Positions 45,772 through 55,029 of a stretch of DNA of 64,000 nucleotides are shown piece after piece (positions within the stretch are counted from its first letter, which is position 1; each line of letters starts with the position of its first letter). The notes below the pieces were generated by a model that made no database searches, was not told where the DNA came from, and worked only from the letters and a program-made list of their open reading frames with translations. The DNA is taken from contig CM070877.1 of assembly GCA_036365515.1 (NCBI GenBank), forward strand, positions 84,666,522 to 84,730,521, read 5' to 3'. The DNA comes from Torymus aiolomorphi. Lineage: Eukaryota > Arthropoda > Insecta > Hymenoptera > Torymidae. A program made the position numbers and the translations under genes.

Positions 45772-46010
45772 AAACCATCTGTGTAACAGCGAAAGTAGCA
45801 GATGGCCAAAAAACCAGCTCTCCACGCCGGGCCGAAAGAATGAACAGTCGGTAATATCGACCGAGCTACCCAAAGCGGCCGACAGAGGCAGTACTATCGA
45901 GCGGGCCGAAAGAAAAACTAACACTCAAACACAGCTAGCAGACGACAACGCAATTTTATCAATTATTTAACAATTACAGAACGTACTTTCGGCCGGGGAG
46001 TAAGAAAAAT

Positions 46011-46138
46011 AGTATACAATACTTGGACCGGAAATTGGATGCCCTGGCCGTGCGTCATAACGCCTTCGGCTTCGCCTCGGGCGTCATACGACGCACGGCC
46101 CGGAAATACAATTTCCGGCCCACGTATCGTAATGTACT
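46011..46138. mobile_element. 128-bp palindromic MITE-like element
   Basis: The arms run AGTATACAATACTTGG, CCGGAAATTG, GGCCGTGCGTCATA and back to TACGACGCACGGCCC, GGAAAT, AATGTACT. The loop is CTTCGGCTTCGCCTCGG. It lies directly against the right end of the 2.3-kb element and just before the integrase resumes, so it inserted at the same spot or is the outer part of the same insertion. Confidence 0.75.
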
Positions 46139-46144
46139 ATTTCT

Positions 46145-46618
46145 GCAAAAAAATATGAATGGGATGAACTATTAGATTTTGCACAATTTCATTATAATAC
46201 TAGTGTACATACTAGCCATCAATTCGCACCATATGAACTAGTTTTTGCCTGTCCTGCTAGAATTCCGTCTAGCGAACCAGTAAAAAAATCAGAATTATTA
46301 CCGACCTATAATGGATATTTAGAAAAACTGATTAATAATACGAGAGAAATTGCCTTAATAGCAAAACAAAAATTAATAGTGTCAAAAGAAAAATCAAAGA
46401 TATATTATGACATATTTATTAACCCAAGAGAATTTAAAATGGGAGATAAAGTATGGTTGGTCAAAGAACCTAAACCAGGGAAACTTGAAAAAGATCATTA
46501 TCATGGCCCTTTTGACATTATTAAAGTAAATGAAAATAATAATGTTGTCATAGACTATAAAGGAAAGGCAAAAACAGTCCATCCAAATAAATTAAGCCTT
46601 GTTAATAATAAAGAATAG
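46145..46618 (+). pseudogene. Gypsy integrase, 3' part
   Basis: After the insertion the frame resumes KKYEWDELLDFAQFHYNTS, then ELVFACPARIPS, KQKLIVSKEKSKIYYD, MGDKVWLVKEPKPGKL and VHPNKLSL, the integrase C-terminal domain, ending at the stop at 46616-46618. The minus copy at 28876-29608 reads the same segment without interruption. Confidence 0.85.
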
Positions 46619-46650
46619 TAACATAATTATCTTACAGGAACTGGACACCA

Positions 46651-47411
46651 TGTATCTTTCAATCATTGTACTTCTAACGCTTTTTAAACCAAATCACGCA
46701 ATTATTGGTTTCAATTGCGGTTCAGCAGATCCAGCAGTATCGGCATACTCATTAGTGGACACAGGAGAATGAGAGATCTACAGATATCAAACACAACGAT
46801 AGAATTACTACAGTTAGCGGAATTTAAAAGTAGTAGAGTTATTCAGTGCAAAATCGAAATTTCTCGTACAATTTATAATTGCGGAATGTTTAGTCATCTA
46901 GGGCCTGTAGAAAACGGATTACAAGAATATTTATATGAAGTTAGTGCAGAAAGATGTAAATTTATTCATGAAACGGGAATATTTAAATATGATAACTCAC
47001 ACACTATAGCCGACATTAGAGTAAACGAAACAAAAACTGTAGGAATTGACCTCGCGGAAAAAGTAACAGAAAGATCGTGTTCAGGAGGGACATATGCTAA
47101 TAGCTACGGAAGTTGGGATAAAGTTCTTGTTGAGGACATTATAAAAATTACACTTACCGAAGAATATGCAAAAGTTAATCTGAATAATAACAAAATACAT
47201 TTAAGTTCAGGAACAGTTTGCAAATTCTCCGACGAACATTGCATAGATATACAAGCAGGTTATACATTTTGGACACATTTCTCAGATGAAAATTGCCTTA
47301 ATAATAAATATGATACTTTATATAGTGGTACTGTAACAAAGACTTTATCTCGAAATAATGAAATTATCTATACTGTAAATACATACGATTTATCTTTCTC
47401 ATTAACAGCGA
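46651..47411 (+). pseudogene. envelope-like glycoprotein gene, frameshifted and truncated
   Basis: An ATG at 46651 starts a hydrophobic leader (IIVLLTLF), followed by a cysteine-containing mature start (GFNCG). A frame break near 46760-46860 shifts the rest into the frame 46715-47485. There, cysteine-spaced segments such as IEISRTIYNCGMFSHLGP recall glycoproteins that arthropod LTR elements share with negative-strand RNA viruses. The exact lineage is unverified. The frame enters G-rich unrelated DNA at about 47411, so no fusion or membrane-anchor region remains. It is non-functional as it stands. Confidence 0.6.
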
Positions 47412-48390
47412 TCGAGGGGTGGAGGGGATGGAGGGGGGGGGGGGCAGACGCCCTTCAAAATAACGTAAAATTTGAAAGAATTTAACGGTAAAAAGTGGAG
47501 GGGTGGTGGAGGGGGGTGGAGGGGGGTAGGTACCCATTTTTGCCCTTACAACTATATAATATAGGAAGATATATACCGCGAGTGAAGTGGAGGCGGCGAG
47601 CCACGTACATGCGAGTGAGAGAGAGACAGAGAGAGAGACCAATCCCGCGCCGCGTGAGCCACACGAACGAGAGAGACAGCGAGCGAGGAGCCGGCAGCCA
47701 ACCCGTCTGCCTGCCGATCCTGTCCAGCGAGTGCGGGAAAGAGACATAGAGCTCAACTACTGTGCGAGTGACAGAGAACGAGAGAGAGTCGAGGGCACCG
47801 GCTGCTCCTTCAAAAAGTAAGTTTTCTGCTCTCATCTCACGCGTTTATTGTAAAGGCTTGCACGGAAATCGCTGCGTGCAAGTTTTCTGTGCTATGTAAG
47901 TGCGGGTGTGTGCCAGCCCGCCGTATTTTAACACCGCGCGCGAGAACAGCAGCTTCGCCGCGCGCCGTAAGGTTCGCGCATTTAAACGACAACCGTCGCG
48001 CGCGAACAAACTAAGTGTTTTAATCAGCACGTGCGTCGTGTTTGTAGCAAGTTGTGCTTTGAATATACTGTCATATCTAGTTACTCGTCGCTTTGTCATT
48101 ACAACCTGTCCTTCTCCCGGATACCGCCGCCTCCGCGGGAAAACGACTCCGCCGGTCGTTTTCATAGCTGAGTGTAGCGGCCAGGCGCTTTACTCTTCGA
48201 GCGCGCGCTTTTCACCCAGCGAAGTTCGCGTGCGATCTTCGCGTTGTTTTCGGGATTTTAGGAGCAGATCCCCCGGCAAGTCATTTTAGTCTGACACCCG
48301 CGGCACCGTGTTCTAGGGCATCGCTGGCCTGTGGCTTTTTGGGGTTTTCCCCCACTAGCCATCCCGTTACACTCTTGATTCTGCTATAAT
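47412..48390 (+). promoter_or_regulatory. G-rich start and CpG-rich promoter/5' UTR-like segment
   Basis: 47413-47445 and 47498-47528 are runs of GGGG separated by one to four bases, good G-quadruplex candidates. A GA-rich stretch (47608-47640), CpG-rich DNA and a consensus splice donor (AAAAAGTAAGTTT, 47817) follow. Frames here are composition artefacts. It could be the promoter and first non-coding exon of the transposase gene at 48525 or an independent insertion that cut env. Confidence 0.4.
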
Positions 48391-48524
48391 ACGTATACTA
48401 TTCTAGGTCTTCTTCAAAGTTACTAGAAAAAATAAATACTGTTTTGCTCTTTATCCAATTTTATTTTTTAATTAACTCTTATATAAACTTTTTAAAGCTT
48501 CTTTAATTTTCATAAGAATGTTGA

Positions 48525-49447
48525 ATGTTCAATTTATTTTCACAATCGTTTGAAGTTGATGATTTACCTAAATATTTTGGAATCAATGCATATTCTCGAG
48601 ATTTTTTTATGAGCCGAACTGCTACGGTTCCCAGCAGGTTACATGATTTAGAGAATCATTTAGATTTGGTTTGCGACGCATCTTATGTTCGTCACCAGAA
48701 AAGTAGTAATAACGCTTACCAGCGTAAGTCATATTCAGGCCAGAGAAAGACACCCTTGTGCAAACCGTTCACGATTTGCACGACTGATGGTTATGTGGTC
48801 GATGTGGCTGGGCCATTCACTGCTAACAAGAATGATGCTAATGGACTTGTTAAGATTCTGTGAGAAGGAGATACTTTCATACTAGGCAGAGGTTTTCGAG
48901 ATGTAAGAAGTCTTTTAGAAGAATAAGGCTACAAAGTTTTAATGCCAGGTCTGAAAGGTTTATATATATGTATTTTTTACACATGAATAAGTTTTAATTT
49001 TTCAGATAAAAACCATTTAAAAACGTATTATTTTTAGGTAAGCGTAATCAATTGACAACGACACAATCTAATCAATCATGTTTGGTAACAAAAATTCGTT
49101 GGGTCGTTGAAGCCGTCCACGGTATCATCGGGCAAAAATTCAAGCTACTCCATCATCAGTTGCATAATAGTCTTTTGAAAAATGCAGGATTATACTCCAA
49201 AATTGCATGTCTTTTACACAATTTTTTTGGTAAAAGACTTAATTCAGATCCTGGTAGACTCGATCAAATCATTGACAGAATCAACGCTTCTAAGGATTTG
49301 GAAAATACGTTAGCTCAGGACGTTGAAGATAACAACTGGAGTAGGAAAACTGTACTCTTTCAGAGTCTATCATCTGCAGAGATATTGAATTTTCCTGAGA
49401 TGACTATAGAAGATTTGAAAATATTTTTTACTGGGTCGTATCAGTGA
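48525..49447 (+). pseudogene. DDE transposase (DDE_Tnp_4/IS4EU-like), exons broken
   Basis: 48525-48863 reads CKPFTICTTDGYVVDVAGPF, a DDE_Tnp_4 core block with a catalytic Asp candidate. After two stops the frame continues RGFRDV and MPGLKG. A short intron (about 48956-49034, ending TTTTTAG) leads to KRNQLTTTQSNQS, TKIRWVVEAVHGIIGQKFK (Glu candidate) and NAGLYSKIACLLHNFFGKRL in 49052-49447. Family placement near ISL2EU/IS4EU (Harbinger superfamily) is from memory of these motifs. The N-terminus is missing. Confidence 0.65.
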
Positions 49448-49800
49448 TCACAAGCAGTTTAGTTTCCTATGTATCGGAAATGCTAGAAGAGGATAATACA
49501 CTTCGTTTGAGTTATGTAAAAGAACAACATGATATAATCAGGTTCGAAGTTCGTTCACGCCATATCAACAGCAAAGTTTACAAATCATATTTACAATATC
49601 GACCTGACAGCGTGGGACTCAACGGTATCAGACGTTATTGCTGTAACTGCGTTAATGGTAACAGAAATAAAGGGTGCTGCTCGCATACAGCCACCATAGT
49701 TTTTTACCTGTCTCATGCAAGATATTTATCAATTATTATTCGACCAGCTGAGATACTTAAGATAGTGACGAGGAGGATTAAAGAGACAATCCAGGAATCA
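49444..49800 (+). pseudogene. SWIM-type zinc finger C-terminus of the transposase
   Basis: The next frame, overlapping by four bases, has YVSEMLEEDNTLRLSYVKEQ and RRYCCNCVNGNRNKGCCSH, a CXCX(n)CXH SWIM signature, then TIVFYLSHARYLSIII. Such a domain follows the DDE core in this transposase type, so the 4-bp overlap is a frameshift within one former protein. A SWIM finger likely binds DNA or protein partners. Confidence 0.65.
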
Positions 49801-50575
49801 TTCTATATAATTAATATGAAAATGTATATATTTTATAAGGCACACGATTTCTGTAAAATATATGTAGTAATGAACAATTTTTTATTATATTTACATTTAC
49901 ATTTACCGATCATATTCAAACAAATTTAGATAATCTAAAAAAAAAATCAAGAAAATGACAAATAATACGCACTTTTATACAAAAAGTAGGGTGTTTTCGT
50001 TGAGTTCTGACTGATTTCGTACTCAAAAACATATCAGCCGTATCGGAATGTATCAAATATTGACAACGTATGTCCGAAAGTAATATATCTGTTTATGTAA
50101 GAGTTAGTAAAGGCACTGCCAATCATTTAAAGCCCATAAAAGGCCCAAAAATGGCTAAAAATGGCTAAAAGTTGGGTTTTTCGCATTTTTGAGTACGGCC
50201 CATCATTCCCAAAAATCTTAAAAAATTCTAGTACATAGAAAACATTAAAATATATAATTTTCCAGTGTATTTAGTCCTGTAGATATAAAATAAATTGAGA
50301 AAAAATGAATTTTAATTCTTTTTTAATTTTTTTAGGTTAGGTATTGAATGCGCCTCAAGCTAACAAAAATTGGGTAAAAAATACTATTCACAAGCTATAC
50401 TCATATGTTTTTCAAAATGTATAACATCAAGAAACCGGAGAAAAAAATAATTTCCGAAAAATGCGGTTTTTGGTCCTTACTGGTATAAGGAGGGGAGATA
50501 GGTCCTCGGAAAAATCGTAGAAAATTCCTTTTCTACTATACTTATATGAAATCACTGTCATTTTTCGCTTTCATT
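49801..50575. other. AT-rich region, no gene seen
   Basis: It contains short direct repeats (AAAAATGGCTAAAAATGGCT near 50150). It may include the 3' end of the DDE element, but no TIR partner was identified. Confidence 0.5.
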
Positions 50576-51780
50576 AACAGTGGCATTTTACCTATCTTAA
50601 CGTGGGGTAACCTTTCATTTAGAATTTTCTGTTGTAAATCTTTTCCTTCTGCCTCTAATCTTGGAATTGTATTTAAAATTTTTGTAACGTCATCGTAAAA
50701 TGTTCTTTCCGATTTTATTTTTATTTCATTTTTATTGATTAACTCGGGTTCATAAGATATTAAACAAGATGATTTTCCAATTCTTTACTGAATTTGAAAA
50801 TTCTCTGTTTGTTGATTCAACTGCATTTCTTGCTGAATATCTTTATGAATTATGGGTTTAAAATTTTTTGTTTCGGCCGTATTTTGCAGTATTTTCCTTA
50901 GAAATTCCTTTTGTTCTATCGCCATTCTTGATTTAAGTTTCTTATCCGTTTTATCTCCGTTTTCAGTTATTATATTGAGATTATGGTTAAGTTTATGAGC
51001 TGGTTTTAGTTTGATCTTATTATTATTTATTTGTAAATAACCCTCGCGTCTACTCTTAATTTTTGTTCAGTAAGAATTTTAATTCCTAAAATCCCGTCGC
51101 AAGGTAGACAAAAATTTTGTGGTGCTACGCGAAAATCAATATTTAGTCCGTTTATGATCATTTTTATTACTCCTAATGTCTCAATCGTCTTATCCATGAT
51201 ACCGGATAAATGAATTTTTCTATTTTCTAAAATTGTAGTAGAAGGTATCTGATTTCTTTTGATAATATTTAATTGAGCTCCACTATTCACAAGTAAATTA
51301 CATATTTTACTTATGAATGGATTCTCTATTTCGATATACTGTAGTGAGTTCTCTAATTTCAGAATATACATTGCTATCTTTGTCGCTGATATTTTTTCTT
51401 GTGTTTTTCCTTCTTCAACATTATTTATCTCGGATTCATTAGTCATTCAAATTTATTTCACCAAAGTCCTTACCTTCAGATTTATTGACCGTCTGATTTT
51501 TCCTCCTGTTTTTATTTATATTACTCAATTTTTTTGAGTCAGCTTCCACTCCTTCATTGCAGTTCCTGCTTCCCATATTATTTTCATTTATTGTACCTAT
51601 TTGAATGTTTTCATTACTTTTGAGTGCTTTTATATTAATCCGTCTAGTCCACTCATTTCCAGAAGAATTTGTTAGTTTTCCGAATTTTGTTGATTAAATT
51701 CTGGTCGCGAAGTACATTCCTCGGTTGTGTGATTCGTATTCTTACATATCTTACAAAATTTGTTTAATTTATTTTGCAGC
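50576..51780 (-). pseudogene. Gypsy fragment, minus: Gag knuckle, protease, pol spacer
   Basis: On the minus strand it runs from a CCHC knuckle (FCKICKNTNHTTEEC, about 51720-51770) through the same Gag end and pol start as the plus-strand copy, then the protease (51027-51446). There LLVNSGAQLNIIK has Asn in place of the catalytic Asp of DSG. The acidic linker follows to 50576. It preserves the Gag knuckle that the plus copy lost. Both ends are truncated. Confidence 0.85.
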
Positions 51781-52105
51781 ATTTATTAATGCGTATATGA
51801 TCAGTTGGTCCCCCCCACTAATACGTGTTGCCCGGGTATTTCGCCTGTTTCGCTGCCTCTCACTGTCTACGACATCCCCACCATACGTCTTACATGTACA
51901 TACACTTTTGCGCACATTTTATGTATATAAGTCAACAAATTTGTAATTGATCTCATTGACGACCGGAATATCATTCCGAATAAGTTTTTGACTACACGTT
52001 AATTGTAAGTTAGTTTTAAGTTCTATCAATTGTGATTTTTGCAATTTGTAATTTGTGATTTATAACAATTTTTACAACTTTGTATTCTTTGTAATGTATT
52101 AGTAC

Positions 52106-52144
52106 CTGAAGAGGGACGTAATAAAAAATGTCCGAAACGTCGTA
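52106..52144 (+). ncRNA. hammerhead ribozyme-like motif, copy 1
   Basis: CTGAAGA, GGAC-loop-GTCC (helix II), GAAAC, GTC triloop, GTA. In hammerhead numbering the last part forms a 2-bp helix III (A-U, C-G) with cleavage expected after GTA. Penelope-like elements are known to carry such minimal hammerheads in their terminal repeats. Helix I is not obvious in the flanks. Confidence 0.65.
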
Positions 52145-52283
52145 ACCAATTGTTTTATTTATTGTCTAAATAAACAATCACCGGGTAGTATGGCCATTAG
52201 CTTTACGAACAACAAATACAACACAATCTACCATTAGCTTCAAATAATCAATATACAACTAGAACGTTTGGCCAAAAAATACG

Positions 52284-52853
52284 TTGTCAACACCTCATAC
52301 CATGGATTCACATTACAATGGAGGACCAACTCTCGCCATGGAAACATCTTCAGAATTAAGTACGTTATATAAATCACAAAAAGAGTTACTATCACACTAT
52401 CTAAGAACACGTAACGACATTAACTTAAACTTAATCTTGCATCTAATTTTCAAAGTATTTAACTTTAACATAAAGAAAAAATTCCGTAATTTAAGCAATA
52501 TATTGCACAAAGAAAACGTTTTTCGAGAGAGATTAAAATTTCTTGTAAATTGCAGATTTTTTGATGTTTTTCCAAAACATTTAGATTTTATTACAAAAAA
52601 TATTACAAAAAAGAATATGTATTCAAACAATTGCAAAATAAAACAACAAAATTTAATCGAGAAAATGAAAAGACAACTGTTAAATATTGAAATAATAGAT
52701 ATACACATAATTTTAGCACGTTCAAAAAAAGATATTGTTGAAACAAAAAAATTGTTAGCATATCTTACTGACAAAGATATTGTCAATCTTTTTATTGAAT
52801 ACTACAACACAAAATTGAAATTTATTATCCCACCAATAAAAGAAATTTTTTAA
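52284..52853 (+). pseudogene. Penelope-like ORF, N-terminal part
   Basis: This 189-residue frame is basic and helical. It has RERLKFLVNCRFFDVFPKHL and KLKFIIPPIKEIF, matching the N-terminal region that precedes the RT in Penelope-like proteins as I recall it. It stops five bases before the TTAA where the piggyBac foldback begins. Confidence 0.6.
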
Positions 52854-53394
52854 GAAGCTTAACCCATTAACGCGCAAATGCACATTTTTGTGCACACATT
52901 TTCAAGTACAGAATTCTATTTGAAAAACAAAGTCATTTTCATCCAAAATCCTATATAGGAGGTTTTCGAGGGTGCTCTTTCAGAATCTGCAACTTATTTT
53001 GTAAAAAAAAGTCAGTAAGTGTATTATTTTTGAGTTTTTTAAAAAAAAAGTCAAAAAATTTAATAAATTTTTTTTTTCAAATCAATTTTTGTTACTGTTT
53101 CTGTTTTTGGATAATCATATTACTTATTCTATAACATTTTTTCGTAAAGTGTATTTTTTTCGAGAAAAAAAATTTTGAAATTATGCGTTACATAAACACA
53201 CAAAACGTTGAATGGATTGAAGACTGTATAATCATCACTCTGCCACTATAAATATGTAGTAAAATATAGGGTTGCGCAGTTCTAACCATGGGGAGGTAGA
53301 CGATGCAAGAGAACCTTCTTCTTTTTTTTATATATTTTTTTTATTTTTTATATTTTTTATATTTTTTATATTTTATTCTATTCTTTTGAATGTA

Positions 53395-53700
53395 TAGAGA
53401 GAAAACAGTTTTTACAAAAATGTAAACCACACACCTTGGAGAGCTTTCTAGTTCTGACAGAACATTGTTTGTTAGAACAGTTTCTTTGACTTGCGGACTG
53501 AACGGCATTCCTGAATTTGTCATTACATGTTTTTTTTCCAAATAGCATTTAGCAATAGCCATACAATCATATTTAGTACCTATTTTTTTGCTCTTACCTG
53601 CTGTTGCAACATTGTACAAGACAGTGGCGTTGGTAATTGCTATTTGGATACCTCTGATAAAAATGATCCAAGTGACCCACTGTCTTGTACAATGTTCCAA
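53395..53700 (-). pseudogene. piggyBac transposase C-terminus, left arm
   Basis: The minus-strand frame has NATVLYNVATAGKSKKIGTK and then YDCMAIAKCYLEKKH. The end is frame-shifted into the cysteine-rich domain, whose first Cys is Ser (TCC) in this arm. The right arm shows the same segment in readable form. Confidence 0.65.
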
Positions 53701-53925
53701 CAGCAGGTAAGAGCAAAAAAATAGGTACTAAACATGTTTGTATGGCTATTGCTAAAAGCTATTTGGAAAAAGAAAAACATGTAAAGCCCAAATTCAGTAA
53801 TGCAGTTCAATCTGCAAGTCAAAGAAACTGTTCTAACAAACTAATGTTCTCTAAGAACTAGAAAGCTCTGCAAGGTGTGTGGTTTACATTTTTGTAAAAA
53901 CTGTTTTCTCTCTATACATTCAAAA
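53700..53925 (+). pseudogene. piggyBac transposase C-terminus, right arm
   Basis: 53871-53925 reads LCKVCGLHFCKNCFLSIHS, the CXXC...HXXC...CXXXXH cysteine-rich finger that ends piggyBac transposases and binds the element ends. Upstream residues are frame-broken. The DDD catalytic core is absent. Confidence 0.7.
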
Positions 53926-54864
53926 GAATAGAATAAAATATAAAAAATATAAAAAATATCAAAAATAAAAAAAATATATAAAAAAAAAGAAGAAGGTTCT
54001 CTTGCATCGTCTACCTCCCCATGGCAAGAACTGGGCAACGCTATATTTTACTACATATTTATAGTGGCAGAGTGATGATTATACAGTCTTCAATCCATTC
54101 AACGTTTTGTGTGTTTATGTAACGCATAATTTCAAAATTTTTTTTCTCGAAAAAAATACACTTTACGAAAAAATTTTGTAGAATAAAAAGTGCTTAGAAT
54201 CATTCAAAGAACACGTATGATTTTTTTTTCAGAAGTTTTTGAGACATTTTTTGATTTTTCAAAAATGTTAAAAATTAAAAAATTCAAAATTGGTTCAAAA
54301 ACTTCTGAAAAAATTCATACGTATTTTTTGAGTGATTCTCAGCATTTTTTTGTTCTATAACATTTTTTCGTTAAGTTCATACATTTCGAGAAAAAAAATC
54401 ATGAAGTTTAACATTACGCTGTTTCACAAAATCCGCCATTTTGGAAAAACTAAAAGGGGAAAAAAGATTCACAACCAGTGTTTTGGAAACGCCAGACATT
54501 CGGACCGCGATTTCTGGCGGTAATATGATTATCCAAAAACAGGAATAGTAACAAAAATTGATTTGAAAAAAAAATGTTATTAAATTTTTTGACTTTTTTT
54601 TAAAAAAACTCGAAAATAATACACTTACTGACTTTTTTTTACAAAATAAGTTGCAGATTCTGAAAGAGCACCCTCAAAAACTCCCTATATAGGATTTTGG
54701 ATAAAAATGACTTTGTTTTGCCAATAGAATTCTGTACTTGAAAATGTGTGCACAAAAATGTGCATTTGCGCGTTAATGGGTTAATAACATCTACTATAAG
54801 ACTATTTGACATTGACGAACGGAGAGTTCTCCGTAATATTCAGGAAAAAATACAGACTTTCTGC

Positions 54865-54907
54865 CTGAAGAGGGACATAATCAATAATGGATGTCCGAAA
54901 CGTCGTA
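54865..54907 (+). ncRNA. hammerhead ribozyme-like motif, copy 2
   Basis: CTGAAGA, GGGAC...GTCC, GAAAC, GTC, GTA, with a longer helix II loop than copy 1. Core bases are identical to copy 1. It lies inside the Penelope reading frame region, flanked by two copies of ATCTACTATAAGA (54790 and 55023). Confidence 0.65.
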
Positions 54908-54912
54908 AAAAA

Positions 54913-55029
54913 ACTATTGTTGTTATTTGCCACCTTCTCACGACAAACTTTGGTAGTAATTTTGGCCACTAGCTACAATTAACAAGATTATTAGACCACT
55001 ACCATTAGCTGCTTTCACCAATATCTACT
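54913..55029 (+). repeat. pLTR-like segment after hammerhead copy 2
   Basis: GGCCACTAGCTAC and ACCATTAGCTGC resemble GGCCATTAGCTTT and ACCATTAGCTTC after copy 1 (52190-52240). This supports a partial second Penelope terminal repeat here. Confidence 0.5.

Larger units (their letters stand above)
43681..46003. mobile_element. TIR element carrying a four-exon gene, inserted in the integrase
   Basis: The left end TTACTCGCCC, then ACCCGAAAGTACGT, mirrors the right end ACGTACTTTCGGCC, then GGGGAGTAA, giving an imperfect TIR of about 25 bp. The intact minus Gypsy copy (29267-29608) lacks this DNA at the same codon, proving an insertion. Inside are a CpG-rich promoter-like zone, an intron-bearing gene (44277-45487), polyadenylation signals, and a palindrome (45708-45771). 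No transposase is seen, so the element is non-autonomous. A clean target duplication is not obvious. Superfamily unknown. Confidence 0.7.
37161..47411 (+). mobile_element. Gypsy/errantivirus-like element with env, broken
   Basis: The order is 5' LTR, leader, Gag, protease, RT-RNase H, integrase and envelope-like gene, the errantivirus-type plan. The copy is dead: most of Gag is deleted, there are frameshifts in pol and env, a 2.3-kb insertion sits in the integrase, and env and the 3' LTR are cut at about 47411. Confidence 0.85.
52863..54780. mobile_element. piggyBac-type foldback element at a TTAA target
   Basis: TTAA flanks both sides (52859-52862 and 54781-54784). The ends are CCCATTAACGCGCAAATGCA and its complement. 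The two halves are inverted copies: the left arm is about 52863-53625 and the right arm about 53676-54780, with a spacer of some 50 bp. The right arm has about 330 bp extra (54193-54519), itself a smaller palindrome. Both arms include the 3' end of a piggyBac transposase gene. It was probably formed by inverted duplication of one end of an autonomous copy. Confidence 0.85.

Noticed and set aside
43681..46003. Assigning the insertion to a known DNA-transposon superfamily
   Set aside because: No transposase and no clear target duplication; the termini alone are not diagnostic.
47364..48289. Several long frames on both strands
   Set aside because: They reflect G-rich and CpG-rich composition; only the splice donor and promoter-like features are defensible.
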